Shown here one piece after another: positions 1-12,058 of a DNA stretch of 64,000 nt. The stretch is taken from assembly GCA_031841125.1 (NCBI GenBank), contig CM063110.1, forward strand, positions 38,703,214 through 38,767,213, given 5' to 3'. Made by a program: the position numbers and the translations under genes. Position 1 is the stretch's first letter, and every line of letters begins with the position of its first letter. The stretch is from Acanthococcus lagerstroemiae. Lineage: Eukaryota > Arthropoda > Insecta > Hemiptera > Eriococcidae. The notes beneath the pieces were generated by a model. The model was not told where the DNA came from, made no database searches, and worked only from the letters and a program-made list of their open reading frames with translations.

Positions 1-189
1 GCGACAGGAAGGGATGTCATTCCTCCAGGTTGCTTTCTGAAAATCGACACACGAAAAATTCTATAGTAGCCAGTCGGCTTAAGTACGGAATGACTCGTTT
101 TTAAAGGTTACAAAACTCAAATTTTTCACATGTTGGTCGCATTCTTCCTGTCCACCTTTCTAAAAAAAAATGCTGGCACGGTCCTGATT

Positions 190-1050
190 CGAGATTGACT
201 TCCATACCAAAATTGTGTGATATTGCAATATTAAATGAAGAGGCATCGAACAAACTATTGAAATACAGGTGTTTGGATCACAGATTTCGAATATTTCTTT
301 CATACAACCCCAATTTGGACGTCAAAATCCAAATTTCAAATTTGAAATGGACCAACTAGACTCGACTTAGAAATATTGCAAAAATAATTAACTGTGGGTC
401 ACTTTTCATTTATTTCAAATTTAGACTATTCATCTAATCTCAATGTGGGCTCCAAAATCTGAATTCCATACTTAACATGAGCAGAATTAACTAGGCACGA
501 AAAACAAAAAATAGTCGACAATATGGTTTTTCGCTAGCTGAATTTAAATATTTCCCAAGATTTTGATACAGCCCCAAATTGGACCCTTAAATCAGAAATA
601 TATACTTGAAATGGGCAAAATTGACTCGACTAAAAAAATTAAGAATACAGTCGAAATACGGGTTTTCTGGGTCACTGATATCGAATATTTCTGAAGATTT
701 TGGATCCAGCTTCGATTTAGACCTTCTAAATTTGAATTTTACGGTGAAAATGAAAGAACGCGACGTGACCAAGAAATTGAGGGAAACTAGGAGTTTCTGG
801 GTTTTTGATCTCGAATCTAGCATTAAATTTTTGGCTTGGCTTCAATTTAAGCTAAACAATCGAATTTCATCCTTCGCATTGACAAAATTGACTTTGTTCA
901 GAAAATCGAACGAAATATCGAATTATATCTTAGGTTGCTAATTTCGACCACTGCATTAGATTTTCAATTCAGTCCTGATATTAGACCTCAGGAATGCAGC
1001 CTTAACACACTAGTGAAGAAACCAAATCAATCTGACCAGCAAAATCGAAA
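190..1050. repeat. Diverged tandem satellite, ~130 bp period
   Basis: Landmark strings of the form 'caatttggac / caatgtgggc / cgatttagac / caatttaagc / atattagacc' end at about 320, 450, 584, 722, 852 and 986, giving spacings of 130, 134, 138, 130 and 134. Each is preceded by a related 'tcgaatatttctg' stretch. About six diverged monomers are present. Open frames in this stretch are by-products of the repeat and show no protein family. Monomer identity looks low, so the array is old. Confidence 0.7.
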
Positions 1051-2440
1051 AACGTATCGATTTAAAGACCTTATTAATCGCTGATTTTAGGTACTCCACT
1101 ACAGGGTGTCTACCGAAATCGAAAACTAATGCGTATTGGAAGATTTTGGGGGATTTATTTTCATATTCGGAGAACATTTTCCGGTTTTGTATAATTTATT
1201 TTCACGAACTTCCACGAAGAATTCATTGATCTCACTTTTATTTTGAAAACATCATCTTATGATTTTTTTTTTTAAATTTTCCTATCAAAACGGAAGACTT
1301 TTGGGGGGCTAAGGGTCGATACCTTGCATTAGATTTTGCGCACTGCTCCACTAGCTGTCCGAAAATCCAAATTTCACAAATAAGTTAGATTTTTCCATCA
1401 GAATTTAGAATTATTTCAATGCATAGAAAACTGAAGTTTCCACCCGTTTTCTTGCACATCAAATATCGAAGTATAAGTTCTCATTATTTCATAGCAAAAT
1501 TTTAATTTTGGATCCGCAGATAGGACTGGATGTAAAGTTCAATGATATCAAAATCAACAACATACAAAGTCCTTAATTCGATACCTCGCTCAATTTCTGA
1601 TTCAGCTTCATCTTTCAAGTGTGAAAGTTCAACTCTGAGGACTGAAACAAGGATTGAATAAAAAATCTAATACAATATTCGAAATTCGCGATTCAAAAAC
1701 CACTGGATTCGATGCTTTGTACTATTTTTTTTTCCCCCAAAGAATATTGTTCATAGACGTTGTCTAGATTTGAAGGATGAAATTCTAATTAGGTACCAAA
1801 AATATAATATCGTGTTCAAAATAAGCGACCGAAAATCTCCATTTTAACATCAGTTTCAAATTTCCAGGTCAAGTCTATTTCACCTGTTTCATGCATGAAA
1901 TTCGAATTTTCTGTAGCTCGAATAGGGGCCATAACACAAATATAATGAAATTATTAAAATCCGTGACCAAGTACATCCCTATTTTAACTCTCTCTCTCGA
2001 TTTATTTAGAACTCGAAAGTAGGTAGTATATTCTAATCCCCTTCTTGGGGGGGGGGCGCAAAAATTTATTCTGCGCCTTTTAAAACTTGTAAGACTATGA
2101 AGAATGTTCAGGGATGTATCAAACGGGGGACAGGGAACTTCCACCAAGAATTCTACAATTAGTGAGTGAGCCTTCACCAAAGATTCTATGTACAATTGGC
2201 TTCAGTTGAAAAATTATTGGCCATGGTTCGAAAATTTTAGGAAATGTGGGAAAATTTTAGGTTTTTTAAGAGATTTTTGCTCATTTTGACGACTCAAATC
2301 AATAAAAAATACCTGAAACATTTTTTCGCTAGATCCAGTCACTAAATCCGAAACGTCACAATTGTTAAGATTTCAATGTCTCACACTTCCCCCACCACTA
2401 CTGTCTTTTTCCCCCCTTCAAGATGTTACTAATAACCTAG
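1051..2440. other. AT-rich non-coding stretch, no gene seen
   Basis: No recognisable protein. A hAT-like end string 'cagggtgtctacc' begins near 1102, but no matching opposite end was found. Some segments (around 1500-1560 and 1680-1720) resemble degraded monomers of the neighbouring ~130 bp satellite. A G-run sits at about 2047-2056. Confidence 0.5.
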
Positions 2441-2745
2441 GATCAACAAGATCACACGGGCTATAGATCTAAAATATCATGGTTTAAGATCATAACTTAA
2501 AAGACTATTACACTCGTGATCTGAATGACAGTGATCTCTTAACGATGAAATGGTCAACATTCATGATCTGAGATCAGAAAAATCACATATGTCGGGAAAA
2601 ATCGAGATGTAAAGATCAAAAAGATTACCACAACATAATTTTCTCCAAAATCGAAAATCTTTTTCTAATGATATTTTGATCTGAATTCGTATCTTTCCAA
2701 TTTCCTAAATGATCTGCAGATCATAAACTTGAAGCACCGGATTCA
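2441..2745. repeat. Degenerate array of GATC-containing words
   Basis: The words 'gatct', 'gatca' and 'gatctgagatca' recur many times in both orientations within 300 bp, with ordinary AT-rich sequence either side. It resembles the subterminal word arrays of the elements at 25452 and 62663, but no convincing inverted ends or target duplication were found here. Confidence 0.45.
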
Positions 2746-2879
2746 CGATCCCATCTATCCCTGCTATTAATTGACATAAATACGAGCGAAGATTGCCACC
2801 TATGGAATAAATGGCCTCAAACAACGAAATGAAATAGCTGCCAAGATGAAACGCAAATAAAAATTATACAAAACCAGCC

Positions 2880-3640
2880 CACAAATACCGATTCCGGATC
2901 GATCAGTGGTGTCCACACGTGCTTTCGCAATCATAACAATTCAATAGGGAGGAAACCCTTCTGCATACTAATAAGTATTATACAGCCAAATGAATTTCGT
3001 TCAGTTCTTTTGTATCCAATTACAATACACATTTACACTCGTTCTAATTATTTTGGTAGTTCAATAGTAGCAATCGATCGACCTGGGCGCCCAATTGGTT
3101 CGACTTTTCCGCACACCCACTAGCGTCACTTTCGATGAACCGATCGGCCGATAAAAATAAATCCGATTCCGTCACCGCTGCTTCGGTTCGCGGCACAGTG
3201 CGGCGCGATGTCAGATACGATCTCAATTAAAAATCTACGAGCTTTAGACGAGAGTATTTACACAGCTGAGCCCCCCTCCCCCGGACCTGAATCGAAAGCC
3301 TGACATTGAAATTCGCGTATCGGCGATTAATTGTAATTCAGCTATTCGGTATCAGCACTCACGTGCCCGGAACGGATAACAGAATTATTTCACCAGTGAC
3401 ACACATACGGGGTCGAGCAGAAAATATCAATTAGCCTGGTCGGGTACATGATAGCTGCACACAGACAGCTACGCCGACGACTGCCGGTATTTGGTGAAAT
3501 ACAGGATGTGCCAAACTTCGTCATTTACGACCGCTCATTTAGGACCGTATTATAAAATGACCTCTGTTACGCCATCTTCATCGAAAGTGCTACGGTCTGT
3601 ATGTACATGTCTCTGATCGGATCTGCCCCGAAATGAAAGA
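2880..3640. other. Unique GC-richer non-coding island
   Basis: This stretch is higher in GC and CpG than its surroundings, has no repeat seen elsewhere in the window, and lacks homopolymer tracts apart from one C-run near 3270. TAAT cores cluster near 3325-3340 ('gattaattgtaattc'). A 60-codon minus-strand frame (3044-3226) has no splice sites or known motif. Possible regulatory DNA, by composition only. Confidence 0.35.
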
Positions 3641-5042
3641 CTAGATGAACTCTGTTCCAGCGGCGGTCAGAATAGGCGTTATGAACAAGTTTAACCTCAC
3701 TCAAAATTGAAGGGGATACAAATGTCCAAAGTCAGAAAATAGCGAACTTTCATTGCGAGTTTGATGACTCATTCTAATTCAAATATGTATTCGAAGGTAA
3801 TCAACAGGTAGTACACTGAAGAGGTCACAGCGATTTACCGAACTGGATTGCCGACCTCTCATAATGAAGGAGCTCCACCAGTTGAAAACTACTTATCGTT
3901 AAATACAATTGTTGACGTGCACAGCTTCCAGTTTTTATAACTCCATCAATTTCAAGGGAAGCAATGGGTGGTAATGATAATTTTTGTTTCTCTTGTAAGT
4001 AGCCGCGATTCATAGCCATCTTTGACAGAGAATGACAGTCTGCTAGATAAACTTTTATTAAATCTTTAAATCTTGCAAAATTTTATGAAATTTTTTCAAA
4101 TTTTAAAACTGAATTTTGTTCAAATAACTTCTTCGAAGCCTATCTTGGAGAGTAATAGTAAGTAGTACACTGAAAATTGAACCAAAAATATTACCACCTA
4201 TTTTCAATCTCGGAAACTGAAGAAGCTACAAAATTGAATGTTGTGCACTTTAAAAGTTATACTCAAACTGTATAATTAGGATTATGAAATTGGTGGGCCC
4301 TTTAATATCAGAGCTAGGCTATTGAATCCAAGAAATCTCGGTTACCTTCTTGATGTTCAACCCATAGATTAAGTTAGAAAAGAAAAAATTAAAATTAGTC
4401 CAAGCTAATTACGCCATACTGAGGAATGAATTTGCCAACATTCGGAAAGCATTGAATTTGGTATAGAAGTATGGTTTTGACATTCCTGGTCAACATACTA
4501 AAAGTTCGCAAGAGTACCAGTTGAGCATTGTTCCCTGGTGAGCTAAACACCTCCTAAAAATCAGTTTTAAAAAAACAGTTGGAAAATATCAAGTGTAGAA
4601 GAAAACTTTTCAAACATACCTGCTCTCAAATGTCTTAAATAGAGGGTTGAAAGTGATCCTTCATTTTGCCCTGTATTAACATAGGCCTTATAAGCAGACG
4701 TATAGATTTTTTTATATTTTTTCAGTCATACCGTCTTCAAAAAAGATGCAAATTATTCCCGGACTCGTTTTTCTGCATCCTCAAGGATCTGCATCGGGAA
4801 TTTTTTTCCTCCCTCCCTCTTATCCATAGAAAACACACTCAAAAATTTATGTTTTTCAGTGTCAAAAATAACTTTTTCAGGTAAATTTTTACACATTTCA
4901 TTGGCACGAATCACGGAATCGTGATACCGGCTGGAGAATTCGATTTTGATATTGGTTTAGCTGTAAATCCAAAATTTTGGCACCTCAAAGAGGTAAGAGC
5001 TCAAAATGTTCATAAAATGGAATATGAAGGTCGTTATACAGG
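3641..5042. other. Non-coding, scattered old repeat words
   Basis: No gene. Around 3840-4260 the motif 'gaaggagct...acaaaattgaa' and its reverse recur; the same motif family is seen near 27040-27420 and 30600-30960. The 4640-4910 segment weakly resembles the dispersed repeat at 28066 and 59087. Confidence 0.4.
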
Positions 5043-5359
5043 CATAAGCGCTGACTTATATGAAAAATATTGGGGGGGGGGCAGAATTAAAGTTATCACG
5101 TTTCTTAGGAGCGTCAAAAATCCCTCCTTTTGAAAATTCGAAACGTCATCTTCTATCTATTTTGGTGCCAAAATTAAATCCTTCTCATTATTACTTATCA
5201 TATTTTACTTTCTTTTTTGTTAAATTTAAAAATTGATGGTAAAATTTGTTGTACTTTTTCCATCTTTAAGTTAAAGATATTGGGGGCCGTCGCCTCTCCA
5301 AAATTTTCATTCGGGGGCAAAGCCCCCCCCCCCAAAAAAAAGGCAAGTCGGCGCCTACG
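5043..5359. mobile_element. hAT-like MITE, family 'cataggcgccgactt', copy 1
   Basis: The left end reads 'cataagcgctgactt'; the right end, read inverted, is 'cgtaggcgccgacttg', so they form a TIR. The flanks 'tatacagg' (5035-5042) and 'tatatagg' (5360-5367) agree at 7 of 8 positions, as expected for the 8 bp TSD of hAT elements. The right ~170 bp aligns with the copy at 27591-27873, including 'attgatggtaaaatt'. G- and C-runs lie just inside both ends. No transposase; non-autonomous. Confidence 0.7.
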
Positions 5360-6286
5360 TATATAGGTTTGATGAAGAGCCGCTGAATTTATTTTTGACA
5401 ACAATTCGCCCCTACTTTGCAAACTGTGGCACCTAGAAGGAAGCAGGGGCTTTCACAAACGGCAATACGGATGTCGGGTTACTGAATTAATTTCTGGTAA
5501 CGATTTGTTCCCAATCTGCAAACTGTGATATGAAAGCGGGGCTCAAAATGTTTACAAAAAGTAATATAGAGACCACTTCATAGATTATTAGGTACGCCAA
5601 ATCCTATTTTAATATTACTTCCAGCTACCTTGAGATCTGAGCCATCTACAGGTAGGGGGGGGGGACGGGATAAGTTCATCAATAAATACACAATATATAT
5701 CATTACGTGCGTTTTCAAGGTCACTGAACTTAATTTTGATATCAATTTCCCCGCATTCTCGTTCAGATAATTACGTAGCGCATGGATCACTCGATGTTCC
5801 ACAATTTTATAACCCCAAGTTTGCAACTTTAACATGTCTCTCTCTGTCTTCTGTTACTTCTCTATCTTGATAACTCCCATCTCTAAATCTGTCCCTAAAC
5901 ATACACGAACGTTTCGGGGGATTATAGACTAAGCCTATCTATCTGGTCGACTTAACCCACACCTTGAATGCAACCCCTCCTCTAAAGAAGTACATCAAAA
6001 ATCTACTATTAAGGGGCTAAAATCAAGGTTTTTCGATAGGATATTCCTTCTAGCCTCACAGACTTCAAAATTAAAGTCCCTACATCTGTTTCCGTCTGTC
6101 TCTCCAGTTATCCACTCCTGTCGCCGCCCTTTCAGGAGTATATCTTTTTGAAATGAATATGATCCATTCCTGAAGGCAGACATCAAGTCTCATTCGATCA
6201 TCCGGTCCACAAGGAGATCGGTGGTCAAAGTAATAGTCTGCACATACTAGCTTCAATCTCGATCCAAAACTTTCGATTTGCAATTC
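5360..6286. other. Old satellite relics and pyrimidine-rich DNA
   Basis: From 5380 to 5830, phrases like 'gctgaatttatttttgaca', 'tactgaattaatttctggt' and 'cactgaacttaattttgat' recur, relics of the ~130 bp satellite type. From 5840 to 6100 the plus strand is rich in 'tctct/tctgt'. A 73-codon minus-strand frame (6080-6301) has no recognised motif and crosses the border of the next element, so it is not called as a gene. Confidence 0.4.
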
Positions 6287-9043
6287 CACGGCGACCAGCA
6301 ACCATTAGGAGAAAAAAGGTGAAAAGGTGACTTCCAAATAGCAAAAAAAGTCACCAAAAAGTGACCTCAAAATTTCAACATTCCTCTCTTTCACCCCCCC
6401 CCCTAAATCACCTGCTGATAGAAAGGAGAAGGACTCAATCAGTTGTACAAAATAAGCTTGTCAAAAACTTTTCAATAACCGGTTATCGGTTAACCGGTCA
6501 TTTCTTCGCGTTCTTTTTACACCGGAATATAACTCGAAACAAGCCTACCCCACAAGTAGGGAAATGTTACCAATAAATTACAAGTACAGAATTAGTGATA
6601 ATATGGCCCCTCCACGACTGCATGACAAGCCAACCACGTGAACTCTCTTGATCATATGTCTAGGTGAATCCTGAATAAATGAAAATTTAAAAAAAATCTC
6701 AACTTTCGACAATGAATAATAATGGGGGGGGGGGCCATGGAAATTCTATTAACAACACGAACGCATTTGAGCACATGACTGGGGGGGGAGGAAATCCATG
6801 GAAATGCAGACCACTGAACTGAATTGTGACCATGAAGAGCTAAATCATACGGATTGGCTTAACGTATCGGAAATGACGCACCACTGAACTGAACTGTGAC
6901 TCAGATCATATGGTTGGAATCGGAAACATCAATAATGAAAAAAAAAGGGGGGAAATGATTGCAAGAGGCTTGTTACCGACCCTAAAAATGGCGGCTGGGG
7001 ATGTTTATGCTTACAGTGCCCTAATTTCGCGTTGCCACGTGGTTCGCTTCCGAGGAAAACAAAGGAAATATGGAATTTGGCTACCAAAATCAAACTGGTA
7101 TTAGGTTAACAAATTTTACATTACATTTTCCCTTCTCTGAATTTATTGTTAGTTATCATTATCAATAATTATCTATAGTGGCCGAAAATTATCGTGAACT
7201 ACGGATGAGAAAAATTTGGATTTTTGACAACACTAACACAAGCTTCACAATAATAGGCAAATCTTTTCCTTCTGACTGTTCTCTAGCTATGACGACGAGT
7301 AAAACTTGGACTTGGACTTCTTCGATAGAGCTGAACTCCTGAGTCTTCACTGAACAATCCGTTCTAGTAATAATCTTGCTCAGCAAGAATCTAGTCAAGT
7401 ACGAAAATGACCGCCTGATTAATCTGTCTTTTTTGAAAGTAAAGAAATTTACGAATAAAACGTACAGATCTGTTAGTTTATGACAATCCAATTGGCCTAC
7501 TTTCTCTGAGCTGAACTTAAGTTGATAATTAAAAGAAACTCGATACAGTAAACTTGGAAATTATTGCATACTTTGAACTCAAAAACTAAAACAGTAGAAC
7601 TAGAACAAGTAAGCAGGTATAAAGTATCAGTTAGCCTCATTTTGCCCTGAAATGCTCAAAGATCACGCATTGTCAGCGATAATCATAGGAAACGGGTAAG
7701 GACAGCCATGAACCCCCACTTTCTTTCCATCTCACCAATAATACCACTACCACTCATTCTATAAATGCGAATTGTTACAAATTGAAACTGATTTCTTAAT
7801 TTATTATCAAGCGGAAAAATTCATCGTTCTTTACTTATATTCAAATTTAAAAATTATTTCCGGTGAACTAAACAGGTTTATGCAGAACACAGAATAGTAT
7901 TCTTGAATCGAGTAGAAATCCTCAATAATTTTAGGATTAATTTCTTAAAATTTGTCATACGAGAAAATGGCAGTTGCCATAGATCGAAAATGCGCCATCT
8001 TGTAGAGGACGTCGAAAATTATAGATTCTACACGCGCGGAGCTCGCTAGCTCAATTCGTTCTCGAGTTATAAGCCAACAAAAATTCAGTGTTTTGATGAT
8101 TTTGATCAATGGTTGTTTCTTATCAGTGTACTAAAGGGGTGTAATTTAATTTTGAAAGACTATTCTGATTTCTGAATATTCCTATAGTTAAAGTTAAAGA
8201 TTAGCTTTTCTGATAAACTTTTGATTGATGTCCATTTCTATAGCGTTGTTTCAATAATCGGCATGCCAAAATGCCCTTAGTCCACGATTTTTTTGCCTAT
8301 TTCCAGTTATGACGTCAAATGGGATGTTTTTAAAAATACGGTAACCGTGTAGAATGTTGACAGAAGATTCAGTCTAGCAATCAGCGTGAATCGTTTGTTC
8401 GTATCTCAATTGGTTCAGGATCGGGAACGCTTTTTTCAATTTTTCACACTTTTTTTTTGGGTGGACTAAGGGCCGTTTGGAAAACTACTCTTCAACCGTC
8501 TTTACCCATACAAAGTACAGAGAACCTTAGTTAATAATCTTAATCACTTAATCTGAATCCAATTCTGAACTACTACTCCCGAATTTCAACCTTACTAAAT
8601 TTCCAAGTACAAGAATTTACCTATAGGGAACTAGTTTTGAGACTTTCAGATTCAGAAAGAGTTTGGAGAAAACGCTAACAGTTTCGGTTATTGCATACAT
8701 ATCAGGTCACCCGGATATTTTTTGCACTTAAAAATAACCGGTAAATGGAGTAAAATAACCGAAAGTTTCGGTTAACCGTCCGGTTACTGACAAACCTACC
8801 ACCTACCTTGACCGTAAAAAGCAAAAAGGAACACATGGCTGCTTTATCACGCGACTAGTAATAACTTGTGTACAAGACCAAAAAACTCCCATTTCATTCT
8901 AATTTTTCTAAATTTATTAAGTGCGGGAAAGTTACTCTGAAAAATCTAAAAAACGTCACTATGGTGACCTATTTTTACAAAAAAAGTGTCCAAAAGTGAC
9001 TTTAGGTAATCTAAGGTCGCAAAAGTGAGCATTTGGTCGGCCC
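6287..9043. mobile_element. Word-array DNA element (GTGACC family), long nested copy
   Basis: The left end 'cacggcgaccagcaacc' and right end 'catttggtcggccc' are inverted. Both are followed inward by clusters of 'aaagtgacc/ggtgac' words (6318-6370 and 8950-9030), like the compact copy at 23845-24281. The flanks carry the same 7 bp 'gcaattc' (6280-6286 and 9044-9050). The interior appears enlarged by other insertions: a 'ggttaaccg' word cluster near 6475-6505 and 8690-8795, and a foldback-type repeat at 6724-6910. No transposase was identified. Confidence 0.5.
6724..6910 (-). repeat. Dispersed foldback-family fragment
   Basis: Two copies of 'accactgaactgaa...gtgac' lie within 100 bp beside 'ccatggaaat'. 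The reverse complement matches the modules at 17930-18118 ('aattcagttcagtggttgac', 'catttccatggaa') and the arms at 58785-59075. G-runs sit at 6723-6733 and 6781-6788. Confidence 0.5.
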
Positions 9044-9204
9044 GCAATTCTAATGAAAGTCTCAGCTCTCATACATTCCAACTTGTCTATAGATACATCC
9101 AATCCTAACACGATTTTTTCGAGCATTTTTAAAGATATGCCGAGATTTTCGGGACGTGACTAGCTTAACACTACACGTGATGTAATCTTTGTGCAAACAC
9201 TTAC

Positions 9205-9408
9205 CTTTCTTGTCTTTCATACGAACAGTGTAACGCGGTATGATTTGACTGTGAAGGACTAGACATGGTAAACTGTTCATAAATCACAAAATCATCCGAA
9301 CAATTATTGTTTCCAAAATTATCCGGAGCTGCAACAATGTACTTCCTGTCGGTCGACTCGAAAAAACTGACTCGAACTCTACTGGACGGAACTTTCACTC
9401 CTTCGGAT
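9205..9408 (-). CDS. Internal coding exon of unidentified host gene
   Basis: Read on the minus strand, an acceptor 'ttttgtttcgcag' precedes an open 204-base stretch that ends at a strong donor, AAG|GTAAGTG. The exon is phase 2 at both borders (67 full codons plus split codons). It encodes a varied, hydrophilic peptide that includes VRVSFFESTDRKYIVAAP and DDFVIYEQFTM. It has no membrane segment and no family I recognise. 'RVRVSF' fits the loose [RK]VxF docking consensus for protein phosphatase 1, which is only suggestive. GC content is clearly above the surroundings. It can be spliced in frame after the exon at 38079-38216, joining AC+A into a Thr codon. The next exon would lie left of the window. 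The function is unknown; chance assembly of splice signals cannot be excluded. Confidence 0.55.
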
Positions 9409-10764
9409 CTGCGAAACAAAACGACGCACCAGCGATTAGATCTTCTTCGATTTAACATAAGCTTACATCAAACTGCTTCAGAGGTAATCAGAGACAACCT
9501 GAAAAGTTGATAACCGGGAGGCCGACTTCGTAAGACAAGGCGAAAGGACCAAGAAAGTCAACATCGCACAAAAGATAAATTTATCAATGTATATACACTC
9601 CACCGGTAAATACGTACATTGTTTCGAAAAACCTACCCGATAACACGACCCACGGGATGTTAATAAAAAAATAATAATAACAACAAATAACGGTACAGTA
9701 AACGCGGTAATCAAAAATGGCCTTCCATCGTGACCCGGCACTGAGTAAAAGTTTCAACTACATAAAATTAACTCGACTCTGTGTAAACACCGAACACGAA
9801 GAAAAATAAGAAAATATTAAGTACAATGTTTAATAATAACTCTCCGTACACAAAGTACGAACTAACGTCATGGTACATAAAACCGAACACTGGACCAGCG
9901 AGCTTTCACATAAACTTCGTAATAATCGCAGTCCAAGAGCATTCCTCGCAAACACCAGATAAGCAGATAGGACAAAAAATGCGGCCAATTTACGCATCTT
10001 TTCGATATGGTATTAATAAACGGGTAACTACCAAAATTTTCATCGTCGAACACTTCACAAACGGCCTCTACTTTTACTACACATGAAGCCGAAAGCAAGC
10101 GCCAGAAATCCGAACACTGAACAGACAGCCAGACTTAACTGCCGCTATAAATCTAGCCTAAAGAAAGTTTTAATTTATAGGTTATATGGTAACCTTGATG
10201 TTACATTCAACACGTAACCAGAGTTAAAGAAAATTTTTCAGATAAACTGAATCCCAACCGAGGAATTAGCAACAGTGTTGGCAAAACTGCACAGCGAGTT
10301 ATTTATACCGCGTACAGTCATGTGGATGCGTGAATTCGTAGTTCGTATTTTTAAAAACACGAAATTCTGAATTGAGGTGGTAAACACGAAAGGAATAACT
10401 CACTATACCACACTTCTGATCGCTGAACATCTCAATTTAGCCCAGAAAAATCAGAATTTGCGTTGGGCAGAAATTCCAGCACAGATTCATTACCACCAAC
10501 CCTTCAGGTTTGTCTCCTAATCAATCCGAAAGCTTTCGGTGATCACGGTGGAACATTTTCCTCCAAGGACTAAATGTATTACAAAAATCAGTCTTTCTCC
10601 AAAAACCTCGAGAACTTATAACGATACGGGGAAAATGAACAGCTCAAATTGTTCCTTCTTAAATTTTACATTTAAAAAAAAGAAGGTAGTTTACACTTTT
10701 GTTGTATTTATCAGCTACAGGTTGCTGGGCGGGGAGGTAAAAATAACATTTAATGTTACAATTT
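9409..10764. other. Mostly unique non-coding DNA upstream of the exon
   Basis: No repeats shared with the rest of the window were seen. Minus-strand frames at 9478-9741 (with a hydrophobic N-terminal run) and 9868-10098 are open for 76-87 codons, but have no matching splice sites or motif. A plus-strand frame at 10539-10925 runs into the LINE tail and is spurious. Confidence 0.35.
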
Positions 10765-11255
10765 TTCATTTATTTATTTTTATTCATTGGCTTTTACACT
10801 CAATGCTTCGGTATGATACAAACAATAAAACACTTGTAATAGGTAGACGAACCCACCCTGCCACAGGATCAACACTCAGTTGGCCCATTTTTGAGCATAA
10901 GCCTTTCGCAGTTCACCCCATTTGATCCTGTTTCTGGCCTGGGAGATCCAGCTGAAACCGGCCACCCCAATAATCTCATCCGACCAATGCGTCGCTGGCC
11001 TCCCTCTTTTACGTCTCTTCAAGAACGTCTACATGGTCACTATCTTATTTCACTTAAAGTTGGACACTCTCTGGCGATGTAGCCAGCGTAGTCCAACTCA
11101 AGTTTTTTGATAGTCTCCCCGACACCTTTAGCTTTAGTTTTCTCAGAGATAGCCGCAGTACGAATGTGGTCATTTAGTTTAACTAGAGCACTATGGACCC
11201 GAGTACGCGCATACGCTATTTTGAATCCAACCGAGCCCGTGGAAAGAGGTTGAAA
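10765..11255 (-). pseudogene. RTE-type LINE, C-terminal and 3' end (part 2)
   Basis: On the minus strand this encodes the end of an RTE-clade reverse transcriptase protein: 'VKLNDHIRTAAISEKTK', 'LELDYAGYIAREC' (usual form: L.W.GH.AR), then after a frame change 'RGRPATHWSDEIIG' and 'LRKAYAQKWAN' before a stop. A tail of AATAA/AAATA units follows (10765-10800), typical of LINE 3' ends. Part 1 of the same copy lies at 12059-12768, and the gap is a DNA element. It has frameshifts and stops, so it is dead. Confidence 0.8.
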
Positions 11256-12058
11256 AGCCATATACAAAGCTTCAGCTTCGGCTAAAAACTTAAGACCTTC
11301 AAGAATAAGACTTCACCTTTGGCTTTCAACTTTTTACATGTCGGCTTTCGGCTTCGGCTTAGTTGAAATAAGGCTTTCAGCTATTGTATCCGATTTATGT
11401 TTCGGCATCTGAGATCAAGTATATTTAAGAAATTATCGAAGATGTAAGTCAAACGGATCTACTCTACAATTTGATAAGATAAGCCATAAGCCAAGCCAAA
11501 AGGCCAAGACAAGACCAAGAGCAATGAGCCGATGACTAGATGACTAGAACCAGAGAATCAACATCAGATTTATGAAAATAGGCCTTAGATTACATGGAGG
11601 TACGGCCCGTTTTATTAGTAGCATGATGAGAACATATTATGCGAAGTAAAACGTAAAACACTGCTAGCCTAGCCCTGGCTCTGCGAGCAAACAGCAAACT
11701 GGACGCTGTTAAGTGTAAAGAAACCAACCAGCAAAATCTACTTTTTGAGAACACGTGATTCGAAGTTCAAAAGCCATGCAGAAAATATATGATATAGCGT
11801 TTACTGATCAACTTTTTCCCACGTGAGTACACATTTTTGAATCGAGGGCCCAGTTTTGAGAAAATTCTACTTTTTACGCTCTTTCCACCGATACTAATAA
11901 CTCATTTTGTTTACAAATGTTGACTGGTTCCCTTACGCTTAACAGCGTCCAACTGCGAGTGTATAATGTACAGTCATACAGTGTGTGACCAGTAAAATGT
12001 AAAAGTCGTAAGAAAGTCGATTAATAAAACTTCAGCTTAAGCTTTCGGCTTTTTTGTC
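11256..12058. mobile_element. Word-array element (AGCCGAAGC type) inserted in the LINE
   Basis: The insertion splits one RTE reading frame: 'LTYKAQSW' is encoded just to the right and 'VKLNDHIRT' just to the left. Inside each border are dense 'agcttcagcttcggct / cttaagctttcggct' words, with more at 11335-11385 and 11480-11530. The ends read 'aaaagcc' inverted against 'ggctttttt'. No clear TSD was found, so borders are good to about 10 bp. A separate MITE (11701-11950) sits inside. Confidence 0.55.
11701..11950. mobile_element. 250 bp MITE, copy 1
   Basis: The ends are 'ggacgctgttaagtgtaaag' and, inverted, 'ggacgctgttaagcgtaagg', a TIR of about 25-30 bp. The flanks repeat 'aact' (11697-11700 and 11951-11954). 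The body matches the copy at 18467-18713 almost throughout ('gagaacacgtgattcgaagt', 'gatactaataactcattttg'). No coding capacity. The superfamily is not assigned. Confidence 0.75.

Noticed and set aside
3044..3226. 60-codon minus-strand frame in a GC-rich island
   Set aside because: No splice borders or recognisable motif; probably due to lower stop density in GC-richer DNA.
9478..9741. Minus-strand frame starting MPGHDG with a hydrophobic segment, as a signal-peptide exon
   Set aside because: It ends in a stop before the exon at 9408 with no donor in phase; the hydrophobic run is likely due to T-rich DNA.
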